Shown: positions 46,100 to 55,236 of the stretch, in pieces | Position numbering within the stretch: position 1 is the first letter of the stretch | Layout of the letters: each line of letters begins with the position of its first letter | Assembly: GCA_963828185.1 (NCBI GenBank) | Contig: CAWHDV010000007.1 | Coordinates: 1-64,000 of the forward strand | Direction: 5' to 3' | DNA from: Rhodoblastus sp963828185 | GTDB taxonomy: Bacteria > Pseudomonadota > Alphaproteobacteria > Rhizobiales > Beijerinckiaceae | Length of the DNA: 64,000 nucleotides | Translations under genes and position numbers: made by a program | Notes under the pieces: model-generated | The model's input: only the letters and a program-made list of their open reading frames with translations | What the model was told of the DNA's origin: nothing | The model's database searches: none

Positions 46100-47206
46100 A
46101 TGTCATCGTCAAATGCCGCTTACGTCGCGAACAGCCGCAAAAAACCCGACGCGACCTTCGAGTCGATTCAGGCGCTGCGCGGCGTCGCGGCGATCCTGGT
46201 GACCCTGTTTCACGCCGCTTCGCATTTTGACAAGAGCGAGGCGACCTTTCGCGTCGGCAATGCCGGCGTCGATATTTTTTTCGTCATCAGCGGATTTGTC
46301 ATGTGGTCGGCTGTGGCTCGGCGGTCGATGACGCCCGAGACCTTCCTGCGCCATCGCTTCATCCGTCTCGTGCCGCTTTACGCCATCTTCACGCTGGCGC
46401 TGCTTGGCGGCTGGGTCCTGGCGCCCTCGGCCTTCCCGCACATGCGGCCGCCAACCGCCGAACACGTCCTGCTGTCGCTGGCCTTCATCCCGCACGTCGA
46501 TCCCGATGGGCGAATCTTCCCGCTGCTCGCCCAAGGCTGGACGCTGAATTTCGAAATGTTCTTCTACCTCCTGTTCGCCCTGGCCCTCATGGCGCCGCGG
46601 CGCGGGCGCCTCATGCTGCTCGCCGCGTCTCTCCTCGCCCTGCCCTTGCTTGGACTTGGCGTCTCGCCGGCGCAGATCCACGCGGCGCCGCCGCTCGGAC
46701 TGTTGTCGCCGTTGCTGGTCGAATTCCTTGGCGGCGTCCTGGTCGCGCAGGCCTTGCGAAACGGCTGGCGTCCGGGCGCGGTCCTGTGCTGGGCGAGCAT
46801 CGCCGCCGGCGCCCTTGCGCTGGCCGTGCCGCCCAATCCCGCCGCCGCCGACGACGCGGCCCGGCTGCTGCTGTTCGGCGGGCCCGCCCTGCTGATTGTC
46901 GCAGGCGCGGTGGGACTGGAGGCGGGAAGCGAGAAATTCAGCGTCGGACGCGCGCCCATGCTGCTCGGCGCCGCCTCCTATTCGCTCTACCTCAGCCACA
47001 CGTTCACGCTCTCGATCATGGGCAAGATCTGGGACAAGCTCTGGCCGCATGCGGGCGCGCCCTGGCTTTTCACGACCGCGGCGACCGCCGCCTCGGTCGC
47101 CGCCGGCGTCGCGGCCTACCTACTGCTCGAGCGCCCGCTGTTGCAATGGATGCGCAACGGGCGGGCGCCATTCGTCGCCCCGCAGGCGCAGCCGGCGCGA
47201 ACCTGA
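46100..47206 (+). CDS. Acyltransferase 3 family membrane protein (ExoZ-like)
   Basis: Membrane O-acyltransferase that would decorate an exopolysaccharide with acetyl or similar groups. The N-terminal signature FESIQALRGVAAILVTLFHAAS with the catalytic His is followed by NAGVDIFFVISGFVM, and about ten hydrophobic segments follow. About 368 residues. The ATG at 46100 is preferred over the TTG at 46079. Unlike the acyltransferase at 1.4 kb it has no extra soluble domain and has normal composition. Confidence 0.9.
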   Translation: MSSSNAAYVANSRKKPDATFESIQALRGVAAILVTLFHAASHFDKSEATFRVGNAGVDIFFVISGFVMWSAVARRSMTPETFLRHRFIRLVPLYAIFTLALLGGWVLAPSAFPHMRPPTAEHVLLSLAFIPHVDPDGRIFPLLAQGWTLNFEMFFYLLFALALMAPRRGRLMLLAASLLALPLLGLGVSPAQIHAAPPLGLLSPLLVEFLGGVLVAQALRNGWRPGAVLCWASIAAGALALAVPPNPAAADDAARLLLFGGPALLIVAGAVGLEAGSEKFSVGRAPMLLGAASYSLYLSHTFTLSIMGKIWDKLWPHAGAPWLFTTAATAASVAAGVAAYLLLERPLLQWMRNGRAPFVAPQAQPART

Positions 47207-47220
47207 CGGTTTCCGAAAGC

Positions 47221-47433
47221 TCAGTAGTCGCCGCTTCCCACCAGCGGATGGATGCCGCCGCCATCGCCGCGCCTGTGACCGTGGGCGCGACGGCTGTGGC
47301 TCCTGTGCCTGACGACCTGCACAAACGGGTTCATCGTCGCAGACCAGGCCGGCTGAGGGCTGGCGATCGTCAAAGCCGACGCCGCCGGAATTCCGAACGC
47401 GCCAAAAAAAATCGCCGCAAGAACGTAACGCAT
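47221..47433 (-). CDS. Small secreted His/Arg-rich protein
   Basis: A 70-residue protein that I do not recognise. Residues 1-20 form a good signal peptide (MRYVLAAIFFGAFGIPAASA). The mature part is short and basic, with RHRSHSRRAHGHRRGDGGG. The ATG at 47433 is preceded by AAGGAG and GAGGA, a strong ribosome-binding region, which is the main reason to believe the gene. It is between the convergent acyltransferase and the GT2 gene. Metal or polyanion binding could be guessed from the His/Arg content, but nothing proves it. Confidence 0.6.
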   Translation of the reverse strand: MRYVLAAIFFGAFGIPAASALTIASPQPAWSATMNPFVQVVRHRSHSRRAHGHRRGDGGGIHPLVGSGDY

Positions 47434-47496
47434 ATCCTCGCTCCTTTCAGGCCTGGAGACCCCTGTCGCAGCGGAAGCCTAGCACGGCTCGGGCGA

Positions 47497-48540
47497 CTAG
47501 TCTTCCTTCGCCTGATAGAGCGGATAGATGTCGCCGAAGGATAGTTTTCCCAGAACGCCCGCCCAGCGGAAGGAATAATCCGCCCGCGTCGCTTCGTCCT
47601 TGAACAGGCAGGCCGGCGCGCCGGCCGCGAGCAGCGTCGCCTGGATCGCCGCCCTGAAGCGGATCATCCAGCGTGACAGCGCCGGATTGCCGCCGCCGCG
47701 CGCGATCGCGGCGGCGAAAGCCTGGCCGCCGGCGTAGAAGCGGCGGCGCAGATAAGCGCGGTCGCAGCGCGTCGCCGGCACGAATTCGCGCACCTCCGCC
47801 TCCGCCAGCCAGAAGAAGCGGCGGCCCCGCCGTTGCAGCCGGCAGAACAGGTCGTAATCCTCGCCGCCGCCCTTGCCGAACGCCGGGTCGAACACTTGCG
47901 CGTCCGTCAGGGCCGTGGCGCGGCGGAAGATGGCGTTGTTGGTGGCGAGGCTGATCGAGCCGAGCTTTTGCGGGCCGAAGGCGAAAAGCTCGAACCCCGA
48001 TCCTTGCTCGATCTGGCGCGAAAACAGGGTGCGGACGGCCGCGGTCGTCGCCTGCGGCGTCTCGAACACGCCGTTGACCCTGCCAAGCCACGCGTCGGCG
48101 CGATCATCCCCGGCGAAGGCGCGAAACACCGCCTCGAGCCAACCGGGCGCAAGCTCCTGGTCGTCGTCGATGAAGGCGACGAAATCCTCGCTTCCCGCGG
48201 CGACCCCGGCATTGCGCGCCACCGAGATATTGGCCGGATGCGCCTCAAGCCAGCGCATCGGCACGGCGCTTTTCAAGGCTTCTTCGACGACGATCCTTTC
48301 GGCGTCGCCCTCGTCGCTATTGTCGACGACATAGACGTTGATCGCCCCATGCGGGCCTTGCGGCGACGGCTGCGCCGCGACGCTGCGCAGGCACTGCCGC
48401 AGCATGTCCGGCCGCTTGAAAGTGCAGACGACGATCGCCAGCGAAGCGGTCTTCTGTCTGGTCGCGTGTTCGCTGACGCGGCCGTCCGGGGCTTGACGCG
48501 AACCGGCGACCACTTCGCTTGAAAACGCATTAGCGCCCAT
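47497..48540 (-). CDS. Glycosyltransferase family 2
   Basis: GT-A glycosyltransferase. SLAIVVCTFKRPDMLRQCLRS is the N-terminal strand, FIDDDQELAPGWL (about residue 130) the metal-binding motif and GGGEDYDLFCRL the catalytic-base region. 347 residues. It overlaps the O-antigen ligase-like gene by 11 bases, so both are in one operon. The C-terminal portion includes a membrane-associated helix. Resembles the GT2 at 50.0 kb in layout, hinting at duplication. Confidence 0.88.
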   Translation of the reverse strand: MGANAFSSEVVAGSRQAPDGRVSEHATRQKTASLAIVVCTFKRPDMLRQCLRSVAAQPSPQGPHGAINVYVVDNSDEGDAERIVVEEALKSAVPMRWLEAHPANISVARNAGVAAGSEDFVAFIDDDQELAPGWLEAVFRAFAGDDRADAWLGRVNGVFETPQATTAAVRTLFSRQIEQGSGFELFAFGPQKLGSISLATNNAIFRRATALTDAQVFDPAFGKGGGEDYDLFCRLQRRGRRFFWLAEAEVREFVPATRCDRAYLRRRFYAGGQAFAAAIARGGGNPALSRWMIRFRAAIQATLLAAGAPACLFKDEATRADYSFRWAGVLGKLSFGDIYPLYQAKED

Positions 48541-49891
48541 TCAACCCGGTCCTTCCCGAAAAACTTGTCCGCGCGGCGACAAAGCAGAGCAGCAGCACGA
48601 GACTGCAAAAGGAGGCGCCACGCATCATCAGGGTCGCCTCGGTCAGATTGTGCAAAAGATGCAGCAACAGCAGCAGCGCGATCATGGCGTAGGCGGCGAG
48701 GACGCCGGAGTTCGCCCGTAACGAGGCGGCCTTGCCGGCGGCGGCGCGCAGGGCCGAGAAAATCGCCAGCACGGCCAAAACTGTCATCGGCAGCCCGATG
48801 TGCAGGCAGAGTTCGAGATAACCGTCATGCGCCTGGTTGATGATGCCGACATCGACGTCGCCGAGCCAGGTGCCGGGCTCGAGTTTGGCCAGCGGGTCGT
48901 TGACGGCGCCGACGTCCCAGAAGGCGCCGTAGCCGTGGCCGAGCCAAGGTCTCTGCAGGATGTTGCGCCAGGCGAAGGCCCAGAGTTCGCTGCGGCCGGT
49001 GAAGGTCGTATCGTGGACGAAGGCGCCAAGGATTGTCTCGCCGTCGAAATCGCTGGCCATCACGAGGCCGACAAAACCGGCCGCCGCGACGATCATGCCG
49101 CCGAGGGAGAAAAGCGCGAAACGCGGCCCGAGCCGATGCGCGATCCAGAACAGCAAGCCGACGCCGAGCCCGACGAAAGTCAGTCCGACCGAGGTCTTGC
49201 TCAAGGTGATCAGCAGGAAGAACATCGCCAGCGCGGCGCCCGCAAATCCCGCAATCCATTCGCCGGCGCTCTTGCCGCCGAAAGCATAGGTGACGCAGAC
49301 GGTGACCGCGATCATGGCGACCATGCCGGCGGGATTTTTCTGACCGTAAATGCCGGCGACGCCGATGTCGGTGATCGCCAGCTCCGGCCAGATCGCCGTC
49401 GCGGCGAGGTTGACCAGGATGACGAACACCAGGGCCCGGAACAGGCGCCTGTGGAACTGACGCAGGTCGTCGATGCTGGCCGCAAGGCCCAACGCGATGA
49501 GGGAGAGGAACAGCAGCAGCAGGGCGCGGCGCAGGGTCAGGCCGGGATAGTCCGACCACATCAGGCTGGCCTGGCAGAACGCGATCACCGAGACCAGCAG
49601 CTTGTTGGCGCGCAGGCACTCGAGCGCCGCCTCGCGCCGCGCCCAGATCAGGGCCAGCGCCAGCAGCGTCATGGACGGCGCGGCGACGCGGTCGAGAATA
49701 TTGCCGGAAACACGTTCTTCCGGCGTCGGCAGGAACAAGGGCTGGGTGCCGATGAAGCTGAACATCAGGAAGGCCGTCAGCAGCAGGTGATGAAGCGCCG
49801 CCGTCCAGTCGATCCGGGCGGCGCGCGACCTCCCGGGCGCGGCGCGACTTTCCTTTGCCGGCGCGGCGATGACATTACCGGCGATGCTCAT
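48530..49891 (-). CDS. O-antigen ligase/Wzy-like polymerase family membrane protein
   Basis: Polytopic inner-membrane protein with about 11-12 hydrophobic segments and one large periplasmic loop (about 285-350) that includes RSELWAFAWRNILQRPWLGHGYG, the conserved Wzy_C/O-antigen ligase block with GRSELW and LGHGYG. It either polymerises repeat units or ligates the polymer. 453 residues, normal. The start is the ATG at 49891, divergent from the GT2 at 50010. Confidence 0.85.
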   Translation of the reverse strand: MSIAGNVIAAPAKESRAAPGRSRAARIDWTAALHHLLLTAFLMFSFIGTQPLFLPTPEERVSGNILDRVAAPSMTLLALALIWARREAALECLRANKLLVSVIAFCQASLMWSDYPGLTLRRALLLLFLSLIALGLAASIDDLRQFHRRLFRALVFVILVNLAATAIWPELAITDIGVAGIYGQKNPAGMVAMIAVTVCVTYAFGGKSAGEWIAGFAGAALAMFFLLITLSKTSVGLTFVGLGVGLLFWIAHRLGPRFALFSLGGMIVAAAGFVGLVMASDFDGETILGAFVHDTTFTGRSELWAFAWRNILQRPWLGHGYGAFWDVGAVNDPLAKLEPGTWLGDVDVGIINQAHDGYLELCLHIGLPMTVLAVLAIFSALRAAAGKAASLRANSGVLAAYAMIALLLLLHLLHNLTEATLMMRGASFCSLVLLLCFVAARTSFSGRTGLNGR

Positions 49892-50009
49892 ACGTGCTTC
49901 TTTCGGTCCGACCGGGCGAAATTTTAACTTTGCCGCCTTAAGAATTCATCTCCATGCACAGCGGGCGTCCGCGCCGGCGGGCGCGGCGATCTACAGCCTG
50001 GAGGATCAG

Positions 50010-50945
50010 TTGTCGGACCGGATCAGCGTCGTCACGCCCACCTACAATCGCCCGGCGCCCCTGGCGCGCGCCCTGGCGAGCCTCCTGGCGCAGCGCGGAT
50101 TCGATGATCTCGAAATCGAGTTGATCGTCGTCGACAATTCGCCCGACGCCAACGCCAGAACCGCCGTCGAGGCGGCCAGAAAAGAAACTCGCTTCCCGCT
50201 CCTTTATATCAGCGAGCCGCGCGCCGGCGTCGCCAATGCGCGCAACGCCGGCGTCGCCGCGGCGACGGGCCGCTGGGTCGCCTTTCTCGACGATGACGAG
50301 GAGGCCGATCCCGGCTGGCTCTCGGCGCTTGTCAGCGTCGCGCGGAAAACCGCAGCCGACGCGGTTTTCGGCCCGGTCGTGGCGCGGGCGGAAGGGGCGC
50401 GCGACATCGGCGCCTTCGCGCCTTTCTTCGAGCGGCGCATCGAGCGCGCGGACGGCGCCGACATTTCCGATCTCGTCGCCTATCTCGGCACCAACAATTC
50501 GATGTTCGACCGGCTTTCCTGCCTCGGCGCGAAGGAAAATTTCGATCCGCGCCTCAACGAGAGCGGCGGCGAGGATTCGCTGCTGCTGCAACGCCTGGCC
50601 ATGAGCGGAAAACGCTTCCATTTCTCGGCCGAGGCGCGCGTGGTCGAATGGGCGCCGGAGCGCCGGCTCACCTGGGCCTATGTGAAGAAGCGCAAGTTCC
50701 TCTCGGGCCAGATCCGCGTCTTCGTGCAAGCCATGGCGCGCCCCGGCGACACCCTCGCGGTGACGCGCTGGATGGCGGTGGGCCTGGTCCAGAGCGTCAT
50801 TTTTGGCGCGGCCACGCTTCTGCTGGCCCCTATGGGCGAGGAGAAGCGCGAGAAAATGGCGACGCGGCTGCATGGCGGCCTCGGCAAGGTCTTCTGGGCG
50901 CCGCGTTTCCGGCTGTCCCTTTACGGGCGGGGCCTCGTTTCTTGA
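50010..50945 (+). CDS. Glycosyltransferase family 2
   Basis: GT-A glycosyltransferase of the exopolysaccharide locus: ISVVTPTYNRPAPLARAL, FLDDDEEADPGWL (metal site) and GGEDSLLLQRL (catalytic region). The best start is the TTG at 50010, because GGAGGA lies just upstream and the fold begins immediately; the upstream ATG at 49869 would overlap the divergent ligase gene. About 311 residues. It ends with an amphipathic/hydrophobic helix. The GH44 gene follows after 5 bases, so the two form an operon. Confidence 0.86.
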   Translation: MSDRISVVTPTYNRPAPLARALASLLAQRGFDDLEIELIVVDNSPDANARTAVEAARKETRFPLLYISEPRAGVANARNAGVAAATGRWVAFLDDDEEADPGWLSALVSVARKTAADAVFGPVVARAEGARDIGAFAPFFERRIERADGADISDLVAYLGTNNSMFDRLSCLGAKENFDPRLNESGGEDSLLLQRLAMSGKRFHFSAEARVVEWAPERRLTWAYVKKRKFLSGQIRVFVQAMARPGDTLAVTRWMAVGLVQSVIFGAATLLLAPMGEEKREKMATRLHGGLGKVFWAPRFRLSLYGRGLVS

Positions 50946-50950
50946 ACGCG

Positions 50951-52621
50951 ATGAAATTTTCGCGGCGAAAACTTGTCGCCGGCCTGTGCGGCGGGGCCCT
51001 CGCCACCGGCGCGCTCGGCGTCTCGTTCTCCTCGCTGTCGCAAGCGGCCGAAGCGGCGCGATCCGCAATCGCCAGGGTGCGGATCGACGATCTCGCGCGG
51101 GGCGCGCCGATCTGTCCCTTCATCCACGGCTCGAACGAGATCGGAACCATGGACGGCGGCGACCCCTCGGTGGATTTTGATCGCGCTGCGGGCGTGTCGG
51201 TCCGCCGCCTCGGCGGCAATTTGATGACCGCTTACAACTGGCGCGACAACGCGACCAACGCCGGCAACGATTACCAGCATTCCAACGGCGCCTTCCTGCT
51301 CCAGGCGCTTGGCGTTCCGAAAGAGAATTGGGGCCAGCCCGCCGTCGTCATCGAAGCCTTTCTCGCCAACAGCCGCCGCATCGGCGCGCAAAGCCTCGTC
51401 ACCTTGCCGCTCGCGGGCTTTGTCGCCGCCGACATGAACGGTCCGGTCGCGCCGGGCGAGGCCGCGCCCTCGCAGCGCTTCCTGCGGGTTGACTGGTCGG
51501 CGCCGCATCGCGACGACCAAAGCGTCAATATCCCCGAGCTTCTGGCCCGTCTTGTCGCGCGCCACGGCGGCGCGGCGCAAGGCGGCGTTCGCGGCTATTA
51601 TCTCGACAACGAACCGGGCCTCTGGGCGCAGAACCATCCGCGCATCGTCAAGCGTCCAACGACGATCAAGAGCCTGATCGCCGCCTCATTGCGCGCCGCC
51701 GTGGCGATCAAGGCCGCCGATCCCGACGCCTGGGTCCTCGGCCCGGCGAGCTGGGGGGCGACCGGAATGGCGACCTTGCAGAACGCGCCGGACTGGGCCG
51801 ATTTTTCCTCGCACGGCTCCTTCCTCGCCGCCTATCTCGACGCTTTTCGACGCGAATCCGAGCGGGCTGGCCACAGGCTGCTCGATGGCCTCGACGCGCA
51901 CTGGTATCCGATGAGCCGGCGCGGCGACCTTTTCCGCACCGAGGACGCGAGCCTGTCCGCCGCCCTTCTCGACGCGCCGCGCTCGCTCGACGAGGAGGGT
52001 TTTTGCGAGGATAGCTGGGTCGTCAAGGCGCTTGGCTGCGGGCTGCCCGCCGATGGCGGGGCGCAGGCGCGCCCCGGCGGCGCGGGCCTGCGCCTGCCGC
52101 TGCTGCCGAGCCTCGGCGCGCTCGTCGAAGAGAATTTTCCCGGGACGAAACTGTCGGTCGGCGAATTCAATTACGGCGGCGCCGGCCTGTTCGCCACCGG
52201 CCTCGCCGTCGCCGACGCTCTCGGCCGCTTCGGGCGTTCCGGCGTCGCGGTCGCCGCCCATTGGGGATCGCTCGCCGGCTGGATCGGCGAGGCCTACAAG
52301 CTCTTTCGCATGAAGGATTCGAGCGGCGGAATGTTCGGCGAGTCGAGCTTGCCGGTCGAAGGCGCAGGCGGCCCCGACCTGTCGCTTTTCGCCGCGCGCG
52401 ACGCAAAGGGCGCGCTGCGTCTGGTCGCCCTCAACAAGAGCGCGCGGCCGATCGCCTTCGATCTCGCCCTCGCCTCCGGCCGCGCGGTCAAGGTGGGTGA
52501 AACGCTGGGTTTCGACCAGGTCCACGGCCATTGCGGCCGGCGCAACGAAGACGTCGGACTTGCAGGCTCCGCCCGGATCGTCGCGCCGCCGCTTTCGGCG
52601 CGGCGCTATCTGCTGGCCTGA
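50951..52621 (+). CDS. Exported glycoside hydrolase family 44-like enzyme
   Basis: Looks like a GH44 endoglucanase/xyloglucanase-type enzyme of clan GH-A. The acid/base region is YYLDNEPGLW with Glu221, and the nucleophile region is SVGEFNYGG with Glu405; both fit GH44 (usually NEP.LW and TEYNYG). The N terminus has a twin-arginine-like SRRKLVAGLCGGALATG signal, so it should be exported. 556 residues, which is close to the catalytic plus beta domains of the family. No carbohydrate-binding module is visible. Directly behind a GT2 gene, so its substrate is probably the cell's own exopolysaccharide. Confidence 0.8.
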   Translation: MKFSRRKLVAGLCGGALATGALGVSFSSLSQAAEAARSAIARVRIDDLARGAPICPFIHGSNEIGTMDGGDPSVDFDRAAGVSVRRLGGNLMTAYNWRDNATNAGNDYQHSNGAFLLQALGVPKENWGQPAVVIEAFLANSRRIGAQSLVTLPLAGFVAADMNGPVAPGEAAPSQRFLRVDWSAPHRDDQSVNIPELLARLVARHGGAAQGGVRGYYLDNEPGLWAQNHPRIVKRPTTIKSLIAASLRAAVAIKAADPDAWVLGPASWGATGMATLQNAPDWADFSSHGSFLAAYLDAFRRESERAGHRLLDGLDAHWYPMSRRGDLFRTEDASLSAALLDAPRSLDEEGFCEDSWVVKALGCGLPADGGAQARPGGAGLRLPLLPSLGALVEENFPGTKLSVGEFNYGGAGLFATGLAVADALGRFGRSGVAVAAHWGSLAGWIGEAYKLFRMKDSSGGMFGESSLPVEGAGGPDLSLFAARDAKGALRLVALNKSARPIAFDLALASGRAVKVGETLGFDQVHGHCGRRNEDVGLAGSARIVAPPLSARRYLLA

Positions 52622-53622
52622 GTCTCGAGCCCGCAGCGCGCGAGCCCTTCATCCAATCCGATCGACGGCGCGAAGCCCAGAAGCCGCTCGGCCTTCGCAT
52701 TGGAATAGTCCGCCTTGAGCGAAAACAACGCCAGTTCGCCTGGCCCCGGCGCGAGCGCGGCCTTGCGAAGGACGTTCAGGCCGGCGCGCCGCGCCAGTTT
52801 CGCCGGCAGGGCCAGCCGTTGCCGCAGGGCGATTTCCAACGGCGACCACGTGCGCAGCGGCGCGCGGCCCATGGCGCGGGCGATAGCCTGGAAATAATCG
52901 TTCCAGCGCAGCTTTTCCGGCCCGACCGCGTTGAGCGCCACCAAGGGCGGCAGGGCTTCGCGCAGCGGCCCCGTCAAGAGACGGCAGGCGGCGAGGTTTT
53001 GCCGCGCCACGTCATCGACATGGATCAGCGCGCAAAACCCCTCGCCGAGCGGGCCAAACAAGCCCCAGCCGCCGCGCGCGATGCGCGCCGCCATCTTGTC
53101 GATCCACAAGGCGCTGCCCGCGCCATAGACGATGCCGGGCCGCAAGGCGATGGCCCGGCGTCCGGGCGCCGCCTCGCTCCAGGCGCGGAAAATCCTTTCG
53201 CATCCGGCCTTCGCGTCGGCATAGGCGTCGAACGGCGCAACGCCCTCGTCGTCTTCGACGACAAGCCCTTCGCGCCGGCCGTAGACGGCGATGGAGGAAT
53301 AGAACACCAGATTGCGCGCGCCGGCGGCGCTCATCGCCGCGACGAGATTTTCCGCCTGCCGCGTCATCGCCGCCGCGTCGCCATAGGCCGCGTGGATGAC
53401 GAGATCGACGCCGCGCGCGGCTGACGCCAGTTGCGCGGGATCATCGAGATCGCAGGCGATCGCCTGGATGTCCGCGATCGCCTCGGGTTTGCTGTGGCGC
53501 GTCCCCGCCAGGACCGAACGCGGAAAGGCCTGCGCCAGCGACGCAAGCAGCGCCGAGCCGATGAAGCCGCCGGCGCCGGTCACAAGCAGGCGCGGCGCGA
53601 TGGCTTCAGCTTCGGTCGCCAT
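52606..53622 (-). CDS. NAD-dependent epimerase/dehydratase
   Basis: Extended SDR: LLVTGAGGFIGSALLASL at the N terminus, FYSSIAVYGR with the Ser, and YADAK with the catalytic Tyr and Lys. It would modify a nucleotide sugar for the locus. 338 residues from the ATG at 53622, normal; the open frame to 54093 lies within the flippase gene. It overlaps the flippase stop by one base (TGATG), and its own 3' end overlaps the convergent GH44 gene by 16 bases. Confidence 0.85.
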   Translation of the reverse strand: MATEAEAIAPRLLVTGAGGFIGSALLASLAQAFPRSVLAGTRHSKPEAIADIQAIACDLDDPAQLASAARGVDLVIHAAYGDAAAMTRQAENLVAAMSAAGARNLVFYSSIAVYGRREGLVVEDDEGVAPFDAYADAKAGCERIFRAWSEAAPGRRAIALRPGIVYGAGSALWIDKMAARIARGGWGLFGPLGEGFCALIHVDDVARQNLAACRLLTGPLREALPPLVALNAVGPEKLRWNDYFQAIARAMGRAPLRTWSPLEIALRQRLALPAKLARRAGLNVLRKAALAPGPGELALFSLKADYSNAKAERLLGFAPSIGLDEGLARCGLETQASR

Positions 53623-55103
53623 CAGCCCTGCGCGGTCCTGGCGAGAGCCAGCATGGCGGTCAGGCCATTGAACTGGCTGCGTGCGAAAAGCACGAGGAAT
53701 GCGCCGTAAGTCACGACGCCCAGGCCAATCGACAGGGCCAGTTGCGCGACCTGACTGAGGTGCGGCAAGGCGTGATGCAGGCTGGCGACGAAGACGCCCA
53801 TGCCGGCGGCGAGAAGCCAGGCCGGCGCAAGAGCGAACAGACGGCCGCGCCGCGACCAGCCGAGCACGGCCGGCGAAACGCCGATGGCGACGAGCGCCTG
53901 CACGAGATCGCCGGCGATGCGCGCCAGCCCCACGCTGATCGGCCCCATCTTCGTGGCGAGGATCAGCACGGCGAGGGTCGCGGCGAATCCGCCGATATTG
54001 GCGATGAGGCTGAATTCCGGCCGCGCCCTTGCCGATGCCGCCGTGAAGATCAGCCGCGCCGGAATGGCGATGGCGCTGCCAATGGCGAGGCACACGCCAA
54101 TCTCGATCGCCGCGTCCCAGCCAGGGCCGGACACCAACGGCAGCAACACCGGCGTCACCGCCGCCAGGCCGACGAATACCGGCGCGATGGCGAGCGCCGC
54201 GTGGGAAATGACCGTTCTGGCCCGGTCGCGCAGTTTCTCGGGATCGTGTTGCAGGCGGGCGAAGAAGGAGAAGGCGACATTGTGGCCGGTGGCGCCGACG
54301 GCGCCACGGATCGGCTCGACCAGCCGCATCGCCATGTTCACATAGCCGAGCGTATTCAGGCCGTAGAAGCCGCCGACCAGATAATTGAAGGCGAGGAAGG
54401 TCAGGTTGTCCATCATCCGGTCGAGCAGCGCCACGCTGGCGTAGCGCCAGATGTCGCGCAGCTGGGCGATGGAGCGCGCCGGCAGGACGACGATCTCGAT
54501 GCGCGATTGCAGCGACAGGGCGCGCACGGCGGCGATCAGCGCGCGCTGGGCGATCAGGGCCCAGGCGCCGCCGCCCGCGAGGGCGATGGCGACGGCGAAG
54601 GAGATGCCGACGGCATTGCCGAACAGGGTCGCCTTGGACAAATCGGTGAAACGGCGATGCCGGCGAATGAGGCCGGTCAGAACGTCGGAATGGCCGGAAA
54701 AGAAAATCGACGTCATGCCGACCGGCAGCAGCCAGGCGATCTGGCTTTCACCGTAGGCCCAGGCGAGAAAGAAACCGAGCGGAACCGAAAGCACGAGCAG
54801 CGCGACGCTGGCGAGCCAGCAGGCGGCAAGCGAGGCGCGCACATGGGCGAGGCGCAGCACCTTGCGCTGCGCCAGCGCCTCCTCGAACGGCGCGCCGACC
54901 AGCACGGAGGCGAGCGTCACCACCGTCAGCACCAGCGCGGCGACGCCGAAATCGCGCGGGTGCAGCCAGCGCGAAAGGATCGCCGTGCTCGCGGTGAGCA
55001 TCGCGAGACGGCCGATGGCGTCGAGGCCGGACCAGCCCAGCCAGTTCATCAGGCGATGACGCAAATGACCCTTGTCCTTCCGCGCAAAAAAGCAACGTCC
55101 CAT
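53622..55103 (-). CDS. Polysaccharide flippase (Wzx/MOP superfamily)
   Basis: Second flippase in the window: about 12-14 hydrophobic segments over 493 residues, starting with WSGLDAIGRLAMLTASTAILSRWLHPRDFGVAAL, the Polysacc_synt signature. It should flip the lipid-linked repeat unit. Start 55103, or the Met at 55049. It is translationally coupled to the downstream epimerase and lies 133 bases downstream of the Wzc-like co-polymerase gene; with the ligase-like gene it completes a Wzx/Wzy-type export set. Confidence 0.87.
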   Translation of the reverse strand: MGRCFFARKDKGHLRHRLMNWLGWSGLDAIGRLAMLTASTAILSRWLHPRDFGVAALVLTVVTLASVLVGAPFEEALAQRKVLRLAHVRASLAACWLASVALLVLSVPLGFFLAWAYGESQIAWLLPVGMTSIFFSGHSDVLTGLIRRHRRFTDLSKATLFGNAVGISFAVAIALAGGGAWALIAQRALIAAVRALSLQSRIEIVVLPARSIAQLRDIWRYASVALLDRMMDNLTFLAFNYLVGGFYGLNTLGYVNMAMRLVEPIRGAVGATGHNVAFSFFARLQHDPEKLRDRARTVISHAALAIAPVFVGLAAVTPVLLPLVSGPGWDAAIEIGVCLAIGSAIAIPARLIFTAASARARPEFSLIANIGGFAATLAVLILATKMGPISVGLARIAGDLVQALVAIGVSPAVLGWSRRGRLFALAPAWLLAAGMGVFVASLHHALPHLSQVAQLALSIGLGVVTYGAFLVLFARSQFNGLTAMLALARTAQG

Positions 55104-55236
55104 TATAGCGGCGATCCGGCCTTCCGGGACCGGATTTCGCCTCGCGCGGTTAATGGCTGGCGCCTCGGCGCCGCCGGGAAAGTCAGGGGTTTGCCGCCCT
55201 TGCGCCGAACGGGAAGCGGTTTCAACTATTTGCTTG

